Source of the DNA: Trema orientale
Taxonomy: Eukaryota; Streptophyta; Magnoliopsida; Rosales; Cannabaceae
DNA length: 64,000 bases
NCBI GenBank assembly: GCA_002914845.1
Contig: JXTC01000071.1
Location: 1,001,633 to 1,065,632 of the forward strand
Direction of reading: 5' to 3'
The number at the start of each line of letters is the position of its first letter. The first letter of the stretch is position 1. The translations under genes and the position numbers were made by a program. A model generated the notes under the pieces. That model ran no database searches, was not told where the DNA came from, and worked only from the letters and a program-made list of their open reading frames with translations. Below, piece by piece: positions 36,109-47,262 of this stretch.

Positions 36109-37271
36109 GTGAGTTGATAAAGCTTCCCTCCATATTTGTTCACATTGTAGTTTGTAAACTTTGGTACATATCTGTTCACCTCTTTTGCTTTATTATAGCC
36201 GACAGTTCCACATCGTACAAGACTGGAGCTTTAAACCAAAGATGGCGTCTTTTCTTTCTGTCTTCTCCATTTCAAGCCTATAAACTGTGAATAACCCTTT
36301 ACATTTAAAGACTAGATGTTTGATTCCTAGAAATCATCATCATCATCATCATCATTATGATTATATCTTTATTTTCTATCCTGAGTAATAAACAATTAGT
36401 TGAATAGTAGAAAGAGTGCCTAAAGTAACAATCTCCCTTTAGCAGGTGTGTTCTCCTTTCCGGGGTAACCCTTTTGGCCTTTTCAACTCTTGCTCATAGT
36501 CACAAACTAGCATATCCCAAAAGAATGAATCTCCATATGATCTAGGAAAGCGTCAACGAAGGTACAAACACATGTCCAGATTGTCTGAAATCCTCTTGCA
36601 AATATGCCCAAATATGTTTAGACGAATAGAAAGCAAGTCACCTTGAAGCTTCAATCTCTGAAGGATATGCCAACCATGAAGGTGAAATCGTGTTCGGCGT
36701 TTCTAATATATGAGCATAATGTGGCAAACTTTATCGAAAATTTAAAGCGGCACAACATGGAAGCCAAAGGCAAAGAATGCCAGGAAAGACTAGAATATTT
36801 GAAAATATAGCAAACCTCTGCAACAGACCAGATTGAAAGTAGACAAAGAAGCATGTGCTACTGGAACTGGAATTACTTGAGAGAAAAGATCTGATTGTAC
36901 TCTTTTTTCTTTGACAGATTTCATCCTGTAAATCAACACCAAAAAGAGAACAGGATAGACGCTTTAGTTTTGTTAGGACAAAACATCTATTTTCTTTGAC
37001 AGATTTCATCCTGTAAATGAAAATAAAAAAATAGTAGGAACGACGCTTAATGCTTTTATTTGATTATGAGATACACATACACGAAGATATATATATATAT
37101 ATATATACATGTCAAGTTGTTTCTAAAGCAGTGGTGTACTATGTTCACTGAATGCCAGAATTTTGTGCACTTACACCAGTTATTTTTAAAAAAAATAAGA
37201 CACGAGATTTGTATTAAATAGTACAATAATACAAGATCAAAGTGGATAACAAATCCACCAATAAAACGCAC
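36109..37271. other. Intergenic, possible far 3' remains of the TNL pseudogene
   Basis: Includes a CAT run (about 36329-36353), a TA run (37088-37108), and a direct repeat of tttctttgacagatttcatc at 36906 and 36991. Minus-strand frames rich in Ser, Phe and Cys have no recognisable domain. This is where post-LRR exons of the minus-strand TNL would lie, but I could not identify any. Confidence 0.35.
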
Positions 37272-38255
37272 TTGTGCCAGTCGTTCATCCTTGTTGTTTG
37301 ATTTTTGGCAGTCCGTGAAACTATAAATTCCTTGCTGCTAGAAGTCCAAACATTATACTCATCAAAGTGAGTTATCAGAGATGCAAAATCACGAGCATTT
37401 AACATACTTGCGATATTCCATACTTAATGGGAGCCCTGGAAATGAAATAAGCCTGTTACATCTATTCAAACTAAGTTTTCTCAGCTGAGAAAGTCGACAA
37501 ATCCTATCAGAATATCAGGTACAGTGATAAAACTGTTCTCACGTCTATCCTTCCAGCGAGACTAGGCTGCCAATATCACCAGGGATTGTTCCATCTGGAA
37601 GGTTGCACTTAGATCTAATGATCTCTAAGAGAATATACCCAAGAATCAACTAGGAAAATGCAAACTATCAAGGAAATCAGAGGATTCAGCCTGAAACAAA
37701 CAATAACAAAAGAGCAGGATCTAGGTGTCATACCTTCACATCCACAAGATGACAAATGTTTAAGGTTCTTCAAGTGGAGAATTAAGTAAGGTATCTTTGT
37801 TATAGCAGATTCAGTCTCATCAAGTTCCTGCAAATAATCCGAGCTCCCTTGGTCTTTTGGCAATTGGTCAAAACTCAAGACATGGTCAAAGTTTTCAAGC
37901 AACTAATGACACATGGAAGGCTACTAAGATCCTGCAGTCTTTTAAACTCAACACATTAAGGCCAGCCAAGTGTTTGATTGATTGATGAGTGCAGCTCCAT
38001 ATAGTAGTCTTGTCTAAACTAAGTGCAGACAACTGTTCCATATTTCCCTTAACCTCGGTAAAATTATCAAGTTTTGAAAATCCAGAACGAATAAAAATTG
38101 TAAGAGATTCAATAAGTGAGGCATCTAATGATAAGTGAACCTCTGATAACCATTTATAACTTTCAAGAATCAAACTCTCGAGATTTGAGAACATATTGAA
38201 TTCCACGGTTCAGCTGTAAATCAAATTTATAGTTAAGCAAAAACATGACCCAAAA

Positions 38256-38286
<31 letters not shown>

Positions 38287-39445
38287 AGAAGAAGAAGAAG
38301 AAGGGAAAAGCATTTTTGGAGTAGAAGAATAATTCCATAAAGAAACACGTCAAAAGAAAATTATTAGCCTTACCGTTGTTACCTTCTATAACTGTTTAAT
38401 ACGGCTTTTATAGAAGATGAGTTCAATAACCACCTTGAAAAGTTGATGGAAGAGATCTCAAAGGATATCCATGCCATTCCAAAAGCTGTAACTCATTGGA
38501 AAGATACCGGAGGCATCCAGAAAATTTCACATTGCAGATTTTCAACAACTCTTATCTTGTACATCTTCAGGAATATGCCTTGAAGCGTAGTTCTTTTCAA
38601 GGAAAGCACAGGAATATGCTTTGAAGATTCTCTGTTCCCTGTATAGCAGAGAACGAGAGTTAGTACAAGCTTCAGCATGCTAGCTATAAGGATGAGTCCA
38701 ACATATCCAAAAACCTCTAGTCTTAATTGAAAAATGGTAGCGAACAGTTCTTTTTTTTATAACTAAAGATGTCTTTCTCATTATGTCATTCTATATTTAC
38801 TGCATAAAACTACCTTCTAATGTTTGTTCTCCATTCTAGTACATGCAGAGAAGCAGAGAACTACAAGCCCTTTTGATATATTAGCCAAAGTAGCTCAATT
38901 TGCAGAATACGAAATATAAATGATTACATACATTATAGTAAAGCCTGAGCTAATAGTCAAAAAGGATTTCAAAAAATGTTGTGAACTAATAAATCACAGT
39001 GACAATGAAATTTATAAACTTTGCAACCTAACCCGTTTGCTAAAAAGGTCTAAATATAGCTTGAATGTCTTACCAATAACAAGTTTTAATTAAATTGTAG
39101 GGCACATTGAAGGTCCAAATAGAGCTTTTAAGTTTTGAGGTCCGCCTTTCTATGATCAAATAGCTTCCACCTTATTCTCCATCAGGACGTTATGAGCATC
39201 CTCGTGAAGCCATAATCTCCTAGATTTGCCAGGCTCCTCGTGAGATTCTTGCCGAACCACTTCCCCAATCCAATTACTGTAGTAAATCATGCATCCAAAG
39301 CTTATCCCCTACCACTGTTATAAGAGATTTTTCAACAAGGACATCTATGTCAATATCTGGATATAAGTCAACAGTTTTCTAATACTTCTTTAACACGGCG
39401 TTTCTCTTTCCCCTTTAAAAACGTGCAATCTCTGGAAATATTACC
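37272..39445 (-). pseudogene. TNL resistance gene relic, minus strand (end of NB-ARC plus LRR region)
   Basis: In gene order on the minus strand: the NB-ARC end at about 39445-39170, with IDVLVEKSLITVVGDKLWMH, which includes the MHD region of the intact TNL (IDIKVLIEKSLITIVSDKLW); an exon 3-like part at about 38660-38400 with the YLSNELQLLEWHGYPLRSLP pattern; and exon 4-like LRRs at about 38206-37440 (FSNLESLILESYKWLSEVHL, GNMEQLSALSLDKTTI, LNVLSLKDC), then a tail near 37430-37272 resembling the end of exon 4 (ARDFASL). Stops and frame changes break every part. The TIR and P-loop are missing. Possible linker scraps (DLVGIDS) lie near 39600. An AAG/TTC microsatellite at 38252-38303 sits inside the exon 3-exon 4 gap. 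Confidence 0.75.
38252..38303. repeat. GAA/AAG trinucleotide microsatellite
   Basis: About 17 near-perfect AAG units on the plus strand, within an intron-like gap of the minus-strand TNL relic. Confidence 0.85.
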
Positions 39446-40607
39446 TTCTATGTGCCTCACCATTCATTTACTTTTCATCTACTTTGTTCTAAAAGCTTCT
39501 ACTTTGTTCTAGATGACCCATGTCGTCTAGAACGAGAAATTAAGCACCCTTTTGCAGCGTAGTTTGGCGCCCTCAGCATGTTGCCTTCCGTCCACAAGAA
39601 TCGATTCCTACTAAATCCATGTTGACACTTGAGAATTCACTGTTCATTACTTGCAAACCTTCTAACTATTTACCAGATTAATCACTAGGAGGACAAAACA
39701 CCAAAAAATCTTCTAACTATTTACCGAAAAATCTTGCCTGCCAAAGAAATCAGAAAAATCAAAATTAAAAAAGAAATAATAATTTACTATTACCAGATTG
39801 ATCACTAGGGAGACAAAAAAACCTTTTATTTGTTCAATCAAAGGGTCACAATCAAGGTAGATATTCCTCCACAGCAAAGCAACAACAAAAATAAAAAATG
39901 GCAAAATTTAAAATATATATATATATATAATCCAAACGAACAGATAAAAGTGGTACTAATTATTTTTACATGTCAGGTTAGCAATTAAGCTACTTTCACA
40001 CTAGTAATAGTTTTGCATTTCAACACATAAACAACTTGAACTAACCATACAAGAAGGGAGACTGTAGAGACTGGGGGACTGATATTCAAAACTAATAAAT
40101 TGACATTAATATAATTAACTAATTAAGTTCATAATTCATTTTAGATTAATCCCTAAAAAAAGCCATTTTCTTTGCTCAACTCAAAGCGTCAAAATCGTCG
40201 TTTTAAATAAGTAATTAGTAGACAAAGGGAGATTAATATTCAAAACTGATAAATTGTATATGACAACACTAATATATTTTCATCTTTATCAACTGACCGC
40301 AATATGGCGGGCTTGAGGTCTCCGATTGAGAAATGTAGAGACGAAGCCGAAGACGGAGCTGGGATTGTGACTTGTGAGTAATCACTAATCAGTTCGAGGA
40401 AAGGATCAGCCTTTGGGCTTGGGAGTCCATGTGTTCAGAACTCCAAGAGTATCAGAATGACAACAAAATTAAAATACGACATCCACTAAAAACGACAATC
40501 ATTCGAAACAACGACAAAAAACAGAACGCACCCTAAAAACGACAGTTAAACGAAAAAAGGACAATACTTAGAAAAACAACTTCTTCAATTTAAGAAGAGG
40601 GACCATG
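39446..40607. other. Intergenic
   Basis: Contains a short direct repeat (ttctactttgttcta, near 39497 and 39512), a TA run near 39915-39928, and the phrase ttcaaaactgataaattg in two diverged copies (40086 and 40230). No gene recognised. A 26-codon frame at 40304 has no support. Confidence 0.4.
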
Positions 40608-42675
40608 TTTTTTTTTTTTTTTTTTTGGCTCTCTGAAAGAAAAGAATTTATTGAAAGTAATTCAAAGTAGTAGTCACAGTAGGGCTACCTCCTGGATAGA
40701 GAAAGAACTAAAGCGCTCCGATCTAAAAGCCTATGATGCCAATTCATAGGCCAATCGGTTGGCAGTCCTTGGAATCCAAAAAATATTAAAAAAATGGGTC
40801 AAAAAGATAAAAACATGCAGACATAAAGGCCATAAAGACCAAAGAAGAGCTAATAAGGATTTGGTTGCTGTCAACACTTCCTGAGAGTCCACATAGACAT
40901 CGACCTCCATCAAACGTTTACCATGGTAGAATTTCAAAGCAGTCTTGAGCGCAAAGAACTCTGCTTCCAAAGGGGAATCCGCAGAGCCACAACGGCAAGC
41001 TAAGTAGTGTGAGCCAGTAACGTGGTCCCATGCGACTACCCCAGCTGCACTATGACCATTCTTATGTGCTGCATCCACAAAGACCCGATGTCTTCTCGTT
41101 GTTGGACACAGTCAACAGGTAGAAGTACCTCTATGACTGCTGTCAGGCCTTACAATTTCTCTTCTCTCCAAATTAGAGAACTCCAAAAAAGCTCTGTTGA
41201 TCACATTCAAGGTTTGGTGTGGGTTGAAACGCTTGCCCTCATGTATTGAAATATTTCTAACTTGCCAAACTTTGTCTATCAGCACCGAGGCAAAGCATTG
41301 GAACTCTTGGCGAAGTTCTTTTTCTAGGACGGGGATATGTGGTGGATCAAAAATCCACCAAACCAAATCCAGCCCGTTAGAAACAGGGACTCCGTCCACC
41401 CTTAGGTTCTATTTGCTAGCAAATCAAATAACTTTCACTCCTGGGCACAGAAGGAAAAGGTGGGTCACCGACTCTGAACCACCATAGCACAGAGGGCAAT
41501 CTCTAGATGCACGGTCAAAAATTGATCCCATCCTTTCTCCTGTTGGTAGGCCATCATGAGCCACTCACCGTAGCAGTAACTTTAGTCGTTCATGTAATTT
41601 TGCCTTCCAAATGCTCTTTCACATTATGTCTGGGTTGATCAAAAATATGTTGTTTAGCACTCCAGTAGGCGCCTTTTACAGTGAAAATCTCGTTTCTTGT
41701 ACCTTTCCAAATGAGGAAGTCATTGTGATTTAGAGGCAAGCATCTGACAGTAGAGAAATTGGTATTGAAAGGTGGTCTAAACCATTGGGAAAGGGCCTCT
41801 ATACTCCAATCTCTACCATCCTCTGAGATTGGCGCGCTTACATAGACATTTCCCATTGGGAACAAAGGGTTTAAGGTGGCTCTGAACTCATCTGGACTTA
41901 GCCAGGGGATCTAGGGGGCATTCCAGAGATCGACGTTTGCCCCTATTCCTACCAGGTAACAACTATTATTTTTGATGAAGTCTCTAGTAGACCAGATTCC
42001 CTTGGCCATTACAAAGGTTGTAGTTGGGAGGTGCGAGCTCCAAAAGTTCCCATTGTGACAGTACTTGTTTCGTAGAATCTCAGCCCAAAGTGATTCGGAA
42101 CCTGACGCTAATAACCAACCCAATTTGCTTAGGAAAGCAAAATTGATATCTGAGAATCTTCTAATGCCCAGTCCGCCGCGTGACTTTGGTTGGCAAACCA
42201 TATCCCAGCAAGTTAGCGCTAGGAACTTATTTTTTTCCAAGCTACCAGTCCACCAAAACTTCCTAACAGCCTTATCCATATCTTCACATAGCATTTGGAA
42301 GTTTAAAAGTAGCCATACTGTAGGTTGGTATGCTCTGGATAACTACCTTTTGTCAAAGTAGTCCTACCAGCTCTTGACAAAAGTTTGGCTTTCCAACCCT
42401 CAAGCCTTGAGATAACTCTCTCCTTAATAAAAAGGAAGTCCCTAGTGCAATTATTTGTTAGAAGCAGGGGATTTCCCAAAAAAGATTCACCCCATGTCAT
42501 GGCCTTAAAGCCCAGGTAATCCAATACCATCTCTCTGGTATCCGTCTTCGTGTTCTTTGAGAAGATGATACTGGATTTATGTGCATTAATAACTTACCCC
42601 GACCAGGTGCAGTAACACTGAAGGCAATCTTGCAAACTCTTTACATTAATAGCCTCTCCCATGCACACCTATACT
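40608..42675 (-). mobile_element. L1-type LINE, 5'-truncated, minus strand
   Basis: Reading the minus strand: reverse-transcriptase end (about 42675-42300; CYCTWSG, SSIIFSKNT, RLEGWKAKLLSRAGRTTL), then the thumb and linker region (42294-41911; KAVRKFWWTGS, SRGGLGIRRF, NFAFLSKLGWLL), the region before the zinc-binding domain (41865-41590; DFLIWKGTRNEIFTVKGAYW), a further segment (41399-41112) and a plant L1-type RNase H (41078-40731; DAAHKNGHSAAGVVAWD, SPLEAEFFALKTAL, VYVDSQEVL, ending RTANRLAYELA). A run of 19 T at 40608-40626 is the complement of its poly-A tail. ORF1, the endonuclease and most of the RT are missing. The frame changes at several points (near 41580, 41900 and 42300), so it is inactive. 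No clear target-site duplication found. Confidence 0.85.
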
Positions 42676-44265
42676 TGTATTGTATAATGTGTTTTATCAG
42701 GGAATAAAACAAAAAATAATAAAGAAAGAAAGAGAGAGAAAATTCTATCTTGTGACCTTTTTTTTTTCATTTTATGGAAAATGAATCAAATGATCTTGTA
42801 TTTCATCTTATTTTGACAATTTTAATTCAATAGTCTATTACACGATGTCTTGTAATTTAAGTCCCTAATCAAATTTATCCTTTTTGCGAGATAGACTTGA
42901 GAAGTAGATAAATCACAAGACCATATGTAATAAAAAAATCTAATCCACATGGTTTATCTATATTTCCAGAAACACAAGATGTAAAAGGAAATATGAAATA
43001 CAAAGTCAACATAGGACATTTTTCCGTTTTGTTTTATAGTTCTTGTACTGTTAGATGTTAGTATATCTAATGAGTTTTTCTCTTTAGTTTTTTTTTATCG
43101 TTTCTTTTCCTACTATAGTCACGTTCATTGATTGGATCAAATGGTAGTCAAGAATAAAAATTTCACAGAATTTACCAAAATATTGACAAAATTTTGAAAA
43201 CAAATGGTACCAAAATTATCTATTAGTGGTAGAACAGTTCCAGAAATATTGGGAAAATTTTGGTAAAGTATCGAAATGGGGAAAAAAAATTCAGTAAAAT
43301 TTTGGCAAATTTTCAAACAAAATAATTCGGAAAATTTAGAAATCGAAAAAAAAAAAGAACAAAGTTAATAAATTTCCTTCTTTTTCGTTTAGGTTTTTAA
43401 AAGTAAATTACTGTAACAATTATAACATCTTGTACAAATTACATAAATTTATTCCAATATATGTTTTTAATTGAAGTACTATTATCACATCTTTTACATA
43501 TATTCATGAACAAATTATCACTATATTTCATCATAATAATTAGAACATTTATGTATACAATACTATTCTTGTATTTCTTATAGATTTTGTAATTTTCTAA
43601 TAAACATCTTCTTAATTGATATAGGTGCGCTTTATAGTTTTTTTTTTTCTTGAACAAAAATTTTGAAAAATATTTGTTTTTTCTGAAACTCACCAATAGT
43701 CAATATTAATGTTTTTGTCCTTGTGTATAATCTGTGTACTGTGTAGCCGATATCATTTTGTTTTGTTTGCTATGATTTACATTATCCCAAAGGACAAATA
43801 GTTTTGCCCACGTCTTGACTCTTGATCTGCTTTTAAGAATAACCAACCATATTTTGATGATTCAGAGAAATTTCTTTTTTTTTTTCCCTTTTTTTTTTTG
43901 GATTTTGTCATTTCTAGTCATCCTAAGGAGTCATAAGAGATAAAATAAAACTATTAGCAATAAGAACGAATAAATGCAAGAGGCTAATCCTATTATAACC
44001 CCTTCAGAAAAAAAAAAAAAAAAAAATCATTTTGTAACGAAAAAAAAATGAAAAACAAAGCCAATTAATTGTCAAATTGGAACCAAAATCTAGAACCTTT
44101 TTGTAGGTAAGCAAATTTATTTAAGCGCCTCCAAACTCCTAGTTGCCAATCATTACACCACATTGACTTAATTTAACATTTCCAACAACAACTAAATTGT
44201 CATACCTAATTCCTTTCAACCAACCAAATAAAATCAATTCGAAATCTAACCAAGCTATAAGCAAC
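42676..44265. other. Intergenic, AT-rich with homopolymer runs
   Basis: Contains repeated, partly palindromic phrases around caaaattttg (43180-43320), several A and T homopolymers, and no recognisable gene. A Lys- and Tyr-rich minus-strand frame at 43439-43696 looks like a composition effect. Confidence 0.45.
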
Positions 44266-44529
44266 TGTTAGTGTAAGATAAAGTTTGGCACCTTATGATC
44301 TGCTGGAATGTAATGAACAATATTTTTAATTAAGTTTTCAGTTGTATTTTCAGTTTTTTTTAGTTGTAATGTTCAGTCTTATATTAGTTTGTTCTATTTA
44401 TATAATCGGTGCTCCAAGACTATTTTGACAAGTTCATCAACTGAAGCAGCTGAAGTAAACTGGTTTCAACAGTTTATGTGTTATGTTTAGTATTTTGTAT
44501 GTTTAGACATTTCATATATATATATATAT

Positions 44530-44770
44530 GGGCACCAATCCAGTAGGTATTTTTTTTTTTTACATATGCATAGGTATCAATTTGGCCAATGAAATTTTCT
44601 TTTGCACATTTTTTATATTAAAAAGTAAGAGAGAGAAATAACATTAATGATGCACGTCTTTTCATGCGCATCATTATAGTCGTTGGATCACCATTAGATG
44701 ATGATTCAACGGCTAAAAAAAAAGTACCTACACATAGGTAAAAAAAAAAATACCTACTGGATTGACAACC
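44530..44770. mobile_element. MITE, about 241 bp, inserted in a TA run
   Basis: Imperfect terminal inverted repeats of about 45 bp. The left end begins gggcaccaatccagtaggta followed by a T run and tatgcataggta. The right end is its complement, ending tacctactggattgacaacc. TA-rich DNA flanks both ends, compatible with a TA target (Tc1/mariner-like), though the TA run makes this impossible to prove. No coding capacity. Confidence 0.7.
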
Positions 44771-44789
44771 TATATATATATATGTGTTT

Positions 44790-44983
44790 GGTTTAAATGG
44801 TTACAACAATATTTACCCATAGATGGTTACAATGGTTTAAGCGGTTAGATTTACATCCTACGGTGGTGATTAGTTTAGTGGTTGGCCAAAAACATTTAAT
44901 GCTGACCAAAAAAATTTAATGCTATCACTACTTTTTTAAGTACCCATCCATGGTCATAAAAAAATTGTAACCATTGGGAAGTC
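44790..44983. mobile_element. Second MITE, about 194 bp, next to the first
   Basis: Imperfect inverted ends: left aaatggttacaacaat and then cccatagatgg; right ccatccatgg and then attgtaaccattgg. It lies between two TA runs, right beside the first MITE, with a different end sequence and so of a different family. No coding capacity. Confidence 0.6.
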
Positions 44984-45934
44984 TTCCATATATATATATA
45001 TATATATTTAGAATGCTTTTACGTATTGTCTGTCACATCAGTGTCTCATCTTGTGTTCTCAAGATGTCACTTTTAAGTTTGACTTTGCTTAGAGAAGTTT
45101 GACTTCGTCTGTCTCTTCAGTGTGACTAAGTGTTTTATCAATATGGCACCTTTGGATTTGAGATTGTTTGTCTTATTAGTGTGACTGATTATTTTATCAA
45201 GATGTCATATTTAGTTTTGTGATATAAATCTCAGTGTTGAGTTTGTCTCATCAAAGTCTTAGTTTACTTTGACAAGATGACTCCTTTAGTTTTTATCCTT
45301 ATGCGCAGCTATATTTGTCATTTTATATTTTTCTATATATAGAAAGCTTCGTCCCTAATGGGATCATGCCTTTTGAGCATCATTTTTGAAAGATATTTTG
45401 AGAGAGTTTCTTGCTTTTGGAGCAAGTTTCATTTTTCTTAGAGTTTTGTGTGTCTTAACTCTAAGTTTCATTGTCCATGAGTTTACTATTGATTCTGGTG
45501 AGAAGGTGGAGCTAACTCATTGATTCTGGTGAGAAGGTGGAGCTCAGTAGTGACCTGAAGTCAAGAAGAAACTTGTATGGTCTTGCTGGAGCTAGGAAGC
45601 TCATCAACGACAGCAAAAGGGAGTCCAGTAACGTGTTATTTTGTAGGAGCTAGGAAGCTTTTCAACGGCAGCTAAAGGGAGTTCAACAAAAGATTGAAAA
45701 AGCAACTTCCATGGAGGAAATCAAAGTTCAAATAGGCGACAAGATCAAAAGAGATTTCTAGATCGTATGTATAAAACCTGTATTTGTACTCTACTTATAT
45801 TTCTAGTGAATTGATTGCATGTTGGACTAGGTCCTGTCGATGTAGATATAACTTGGTTGTGTTGAATCACGATAAAAATTTAGCGTCTTTTTTGTTTTTT
45901 TAATATTTTTCATCTATTTATATTAAGTTCTACA

Positions 45935-46426
45935 ATTCTGGTATCGTGTATTAAAAAACAAATAATCTGATTTAACAACAATTTTATTATGTACTCTAAA
46001 AATATGGCAAAAAGATGCTCTGAAGTTAAAATTTCATGGCATTGTTATATTATGAGTGTACTAATGTTCTTAGATAAATCTTCTTTTTTTTTTTTTTTTT
46101 TTGAGAATGTTAGCATACATTACTCGAATTTATTATGGTTTCTATAAATGTTATCCTTTTTTTCTAAATTTTAATCTCCTTTTGTTTTGAATACTAAAGA
46201 CAAGCAAGGTATGAGTTGTAAATCAAGAATATTTCCACCAATAAAAAGAGTTTCAAATGAATGAACAGGCATTTGGTATAGATTTCCCTTGTCAACTATG
46301 TTCTTGGCAAATTTAGCTCTATATAATATTTTTATTCACTACTAGCTAAGACAGCTCCATCAAGTAACGTTTCATGTCGCCACAATCCACATAGTCATTT
46401 TTTGGAAAATACAAAGTCTTAACCTA
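45935..46426. other. AT-rich spacer
   Basis: Starts with the primer-site-like scrap of the LTR. Then AT-rich text with a T run at 46084-46102. No gene recognised. Confidence 0.4.
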
Positions 46427-46507
46427 GCTGGAATGAATTATTTGGAAAAACGAAAAAAAAAAAAAAAAGAAGAGAAAAGAAAAGTTGGCTGGAATGAATT
46501 ATCTGGA
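46427..46507 (+). repeat. 20-bp target-site duplication around a bare poly-A tract
   Basis: gctggaatgaattat(t/c)tgga occurs at 46427-46446 and 46488-46507 with one mismatch. Between them are 41 bases that are almost only A and G, with a run of 16 A. This is the pattern left by target-primed retrotransposition when nothing but the tail was copied. Confidence 0.6.
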
Positions 46508-47099
46508 CATATTGTCATCCGATTTCATAGTTTTGGATTTTATATTACCAAAGTAAGGTTTTGTTGTGAGTTCTCAGGAGTCAAAAAATGCCTCGCCCGT
46601 TACGCGCTTCTAAAAGGTCACGACTTCACCAATTAAAATGTGCCACGTTATTTATTACCGTTACCTCGTGAGCTAAACCTCTGTGAGTTCTCTGGCCTCC
46701 CTCTCGTACATCGATCTAGATAAGAATCAATGCCCGATCCCCAATAGATACCAATCGTACATGTCAAAATATTATTGGCTGTCATATAATGTTACAACCT
46801 CATTGGTTAAGGTTAATATTCACCAACTTTTTTTTTTTTTTTGGAGAGAGAGAGAGTATTCGAATCCTGAGCGGGCATATTTTGCCAACTAACACCAACG
46901 TCTGGTGGGGGAATAAAATAATAATATAAAAATCTCATATTTTTTTTCTGGCGCAGCTTTGCTCTTCATGGTCCACCGGCTCACGTTAGCATTTCTCAAC
47001 CCCCCCCCCCTCTCTCTCAGTCAGAAATAATAGTCATAGTCTTACAGACACGCCCTGATTTATCCACGTGTCTAAATTCTTCGCTTCTTGCATCTATCT
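46508..47099 (+). other. Upstream region of the OTU gene
   Basis: Contains a T run with GAGAGAGAG (46831-46857), a C run followed by TC repeats (47000-47020), and the sequence tccacgtgtc (47074-47083), which holds a CACGTG G-box core. No TATA box is well placed. Confidence 0.4.
47074..47083 (+). promoter_or_regulatory. G-box (CACGTG) upstream of the OTU gene
   Basis: A CACGTG core lies about 185 bases before the start codon. bHLH and bZIP factors bind such sites in plants. Whether it is used is inference. Confidence 0.3.
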
Positions 47100-47262
47100 A
47101 TCCGTTAACCCTAACTCTCTCTCCCTCTTTCTCTCTCCTCTGCAACTCTTCCATCGAAGAAGAAGAGGAGGAAGAAGAAGAACAAGAGTGAAAGAGGGCA
47201 AATAAAAAAAGAAATATTTTTGAAAAAGAAAAGATTTAAAGAAAAGAGCTTTGGGGCTAACA
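47100..47262 (+). promoter_or_regulatory. Pyrimidine-rich core promoter and purine-rich 5' leader of the OTU gene
   Basis: 47114-47150 is a TC-rich Y-patch-like tract (ctctctctccctctttctct). It turns into a GA-rich stretch just before the ATG. TATA-less plant promoters of housekeeping genes often look like this. Confidence 0.4.

Larger units (their letters stand above)
44266..45934 (+). mobile_element. Lone LTR of a copia-like retrotransposon, with two MITEs nested in it
   Basis: Fossil. It starts TGTTAGTGTAAG at 44266 and ends tctaca at 45934. A primer-site-like ttctggtatc follows at once, as in copia 5' ends. A TATA-like tctatatatag lies near 45333. Inside is a 31-bp tandem repeat (gattctggtgagaaggtgga, twice, at 45490-45545). 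No coding part follows, so this is an LTR left behind with the start of the leader. Boundaries rest on the TG...CA ends and the primer site only. Confidence 0.5.

Noticed and set aside
40304-40381. 26-codon frame starting MAGLRSP
   Set aside because: Very short, with no splice donor or partner exon and no known domain.
43439-43696. Lys- and Tyr-rich minus-strand frame
   Set aside because: It is what AT-rich DNA gives by chance, and no start context or domain is seen.
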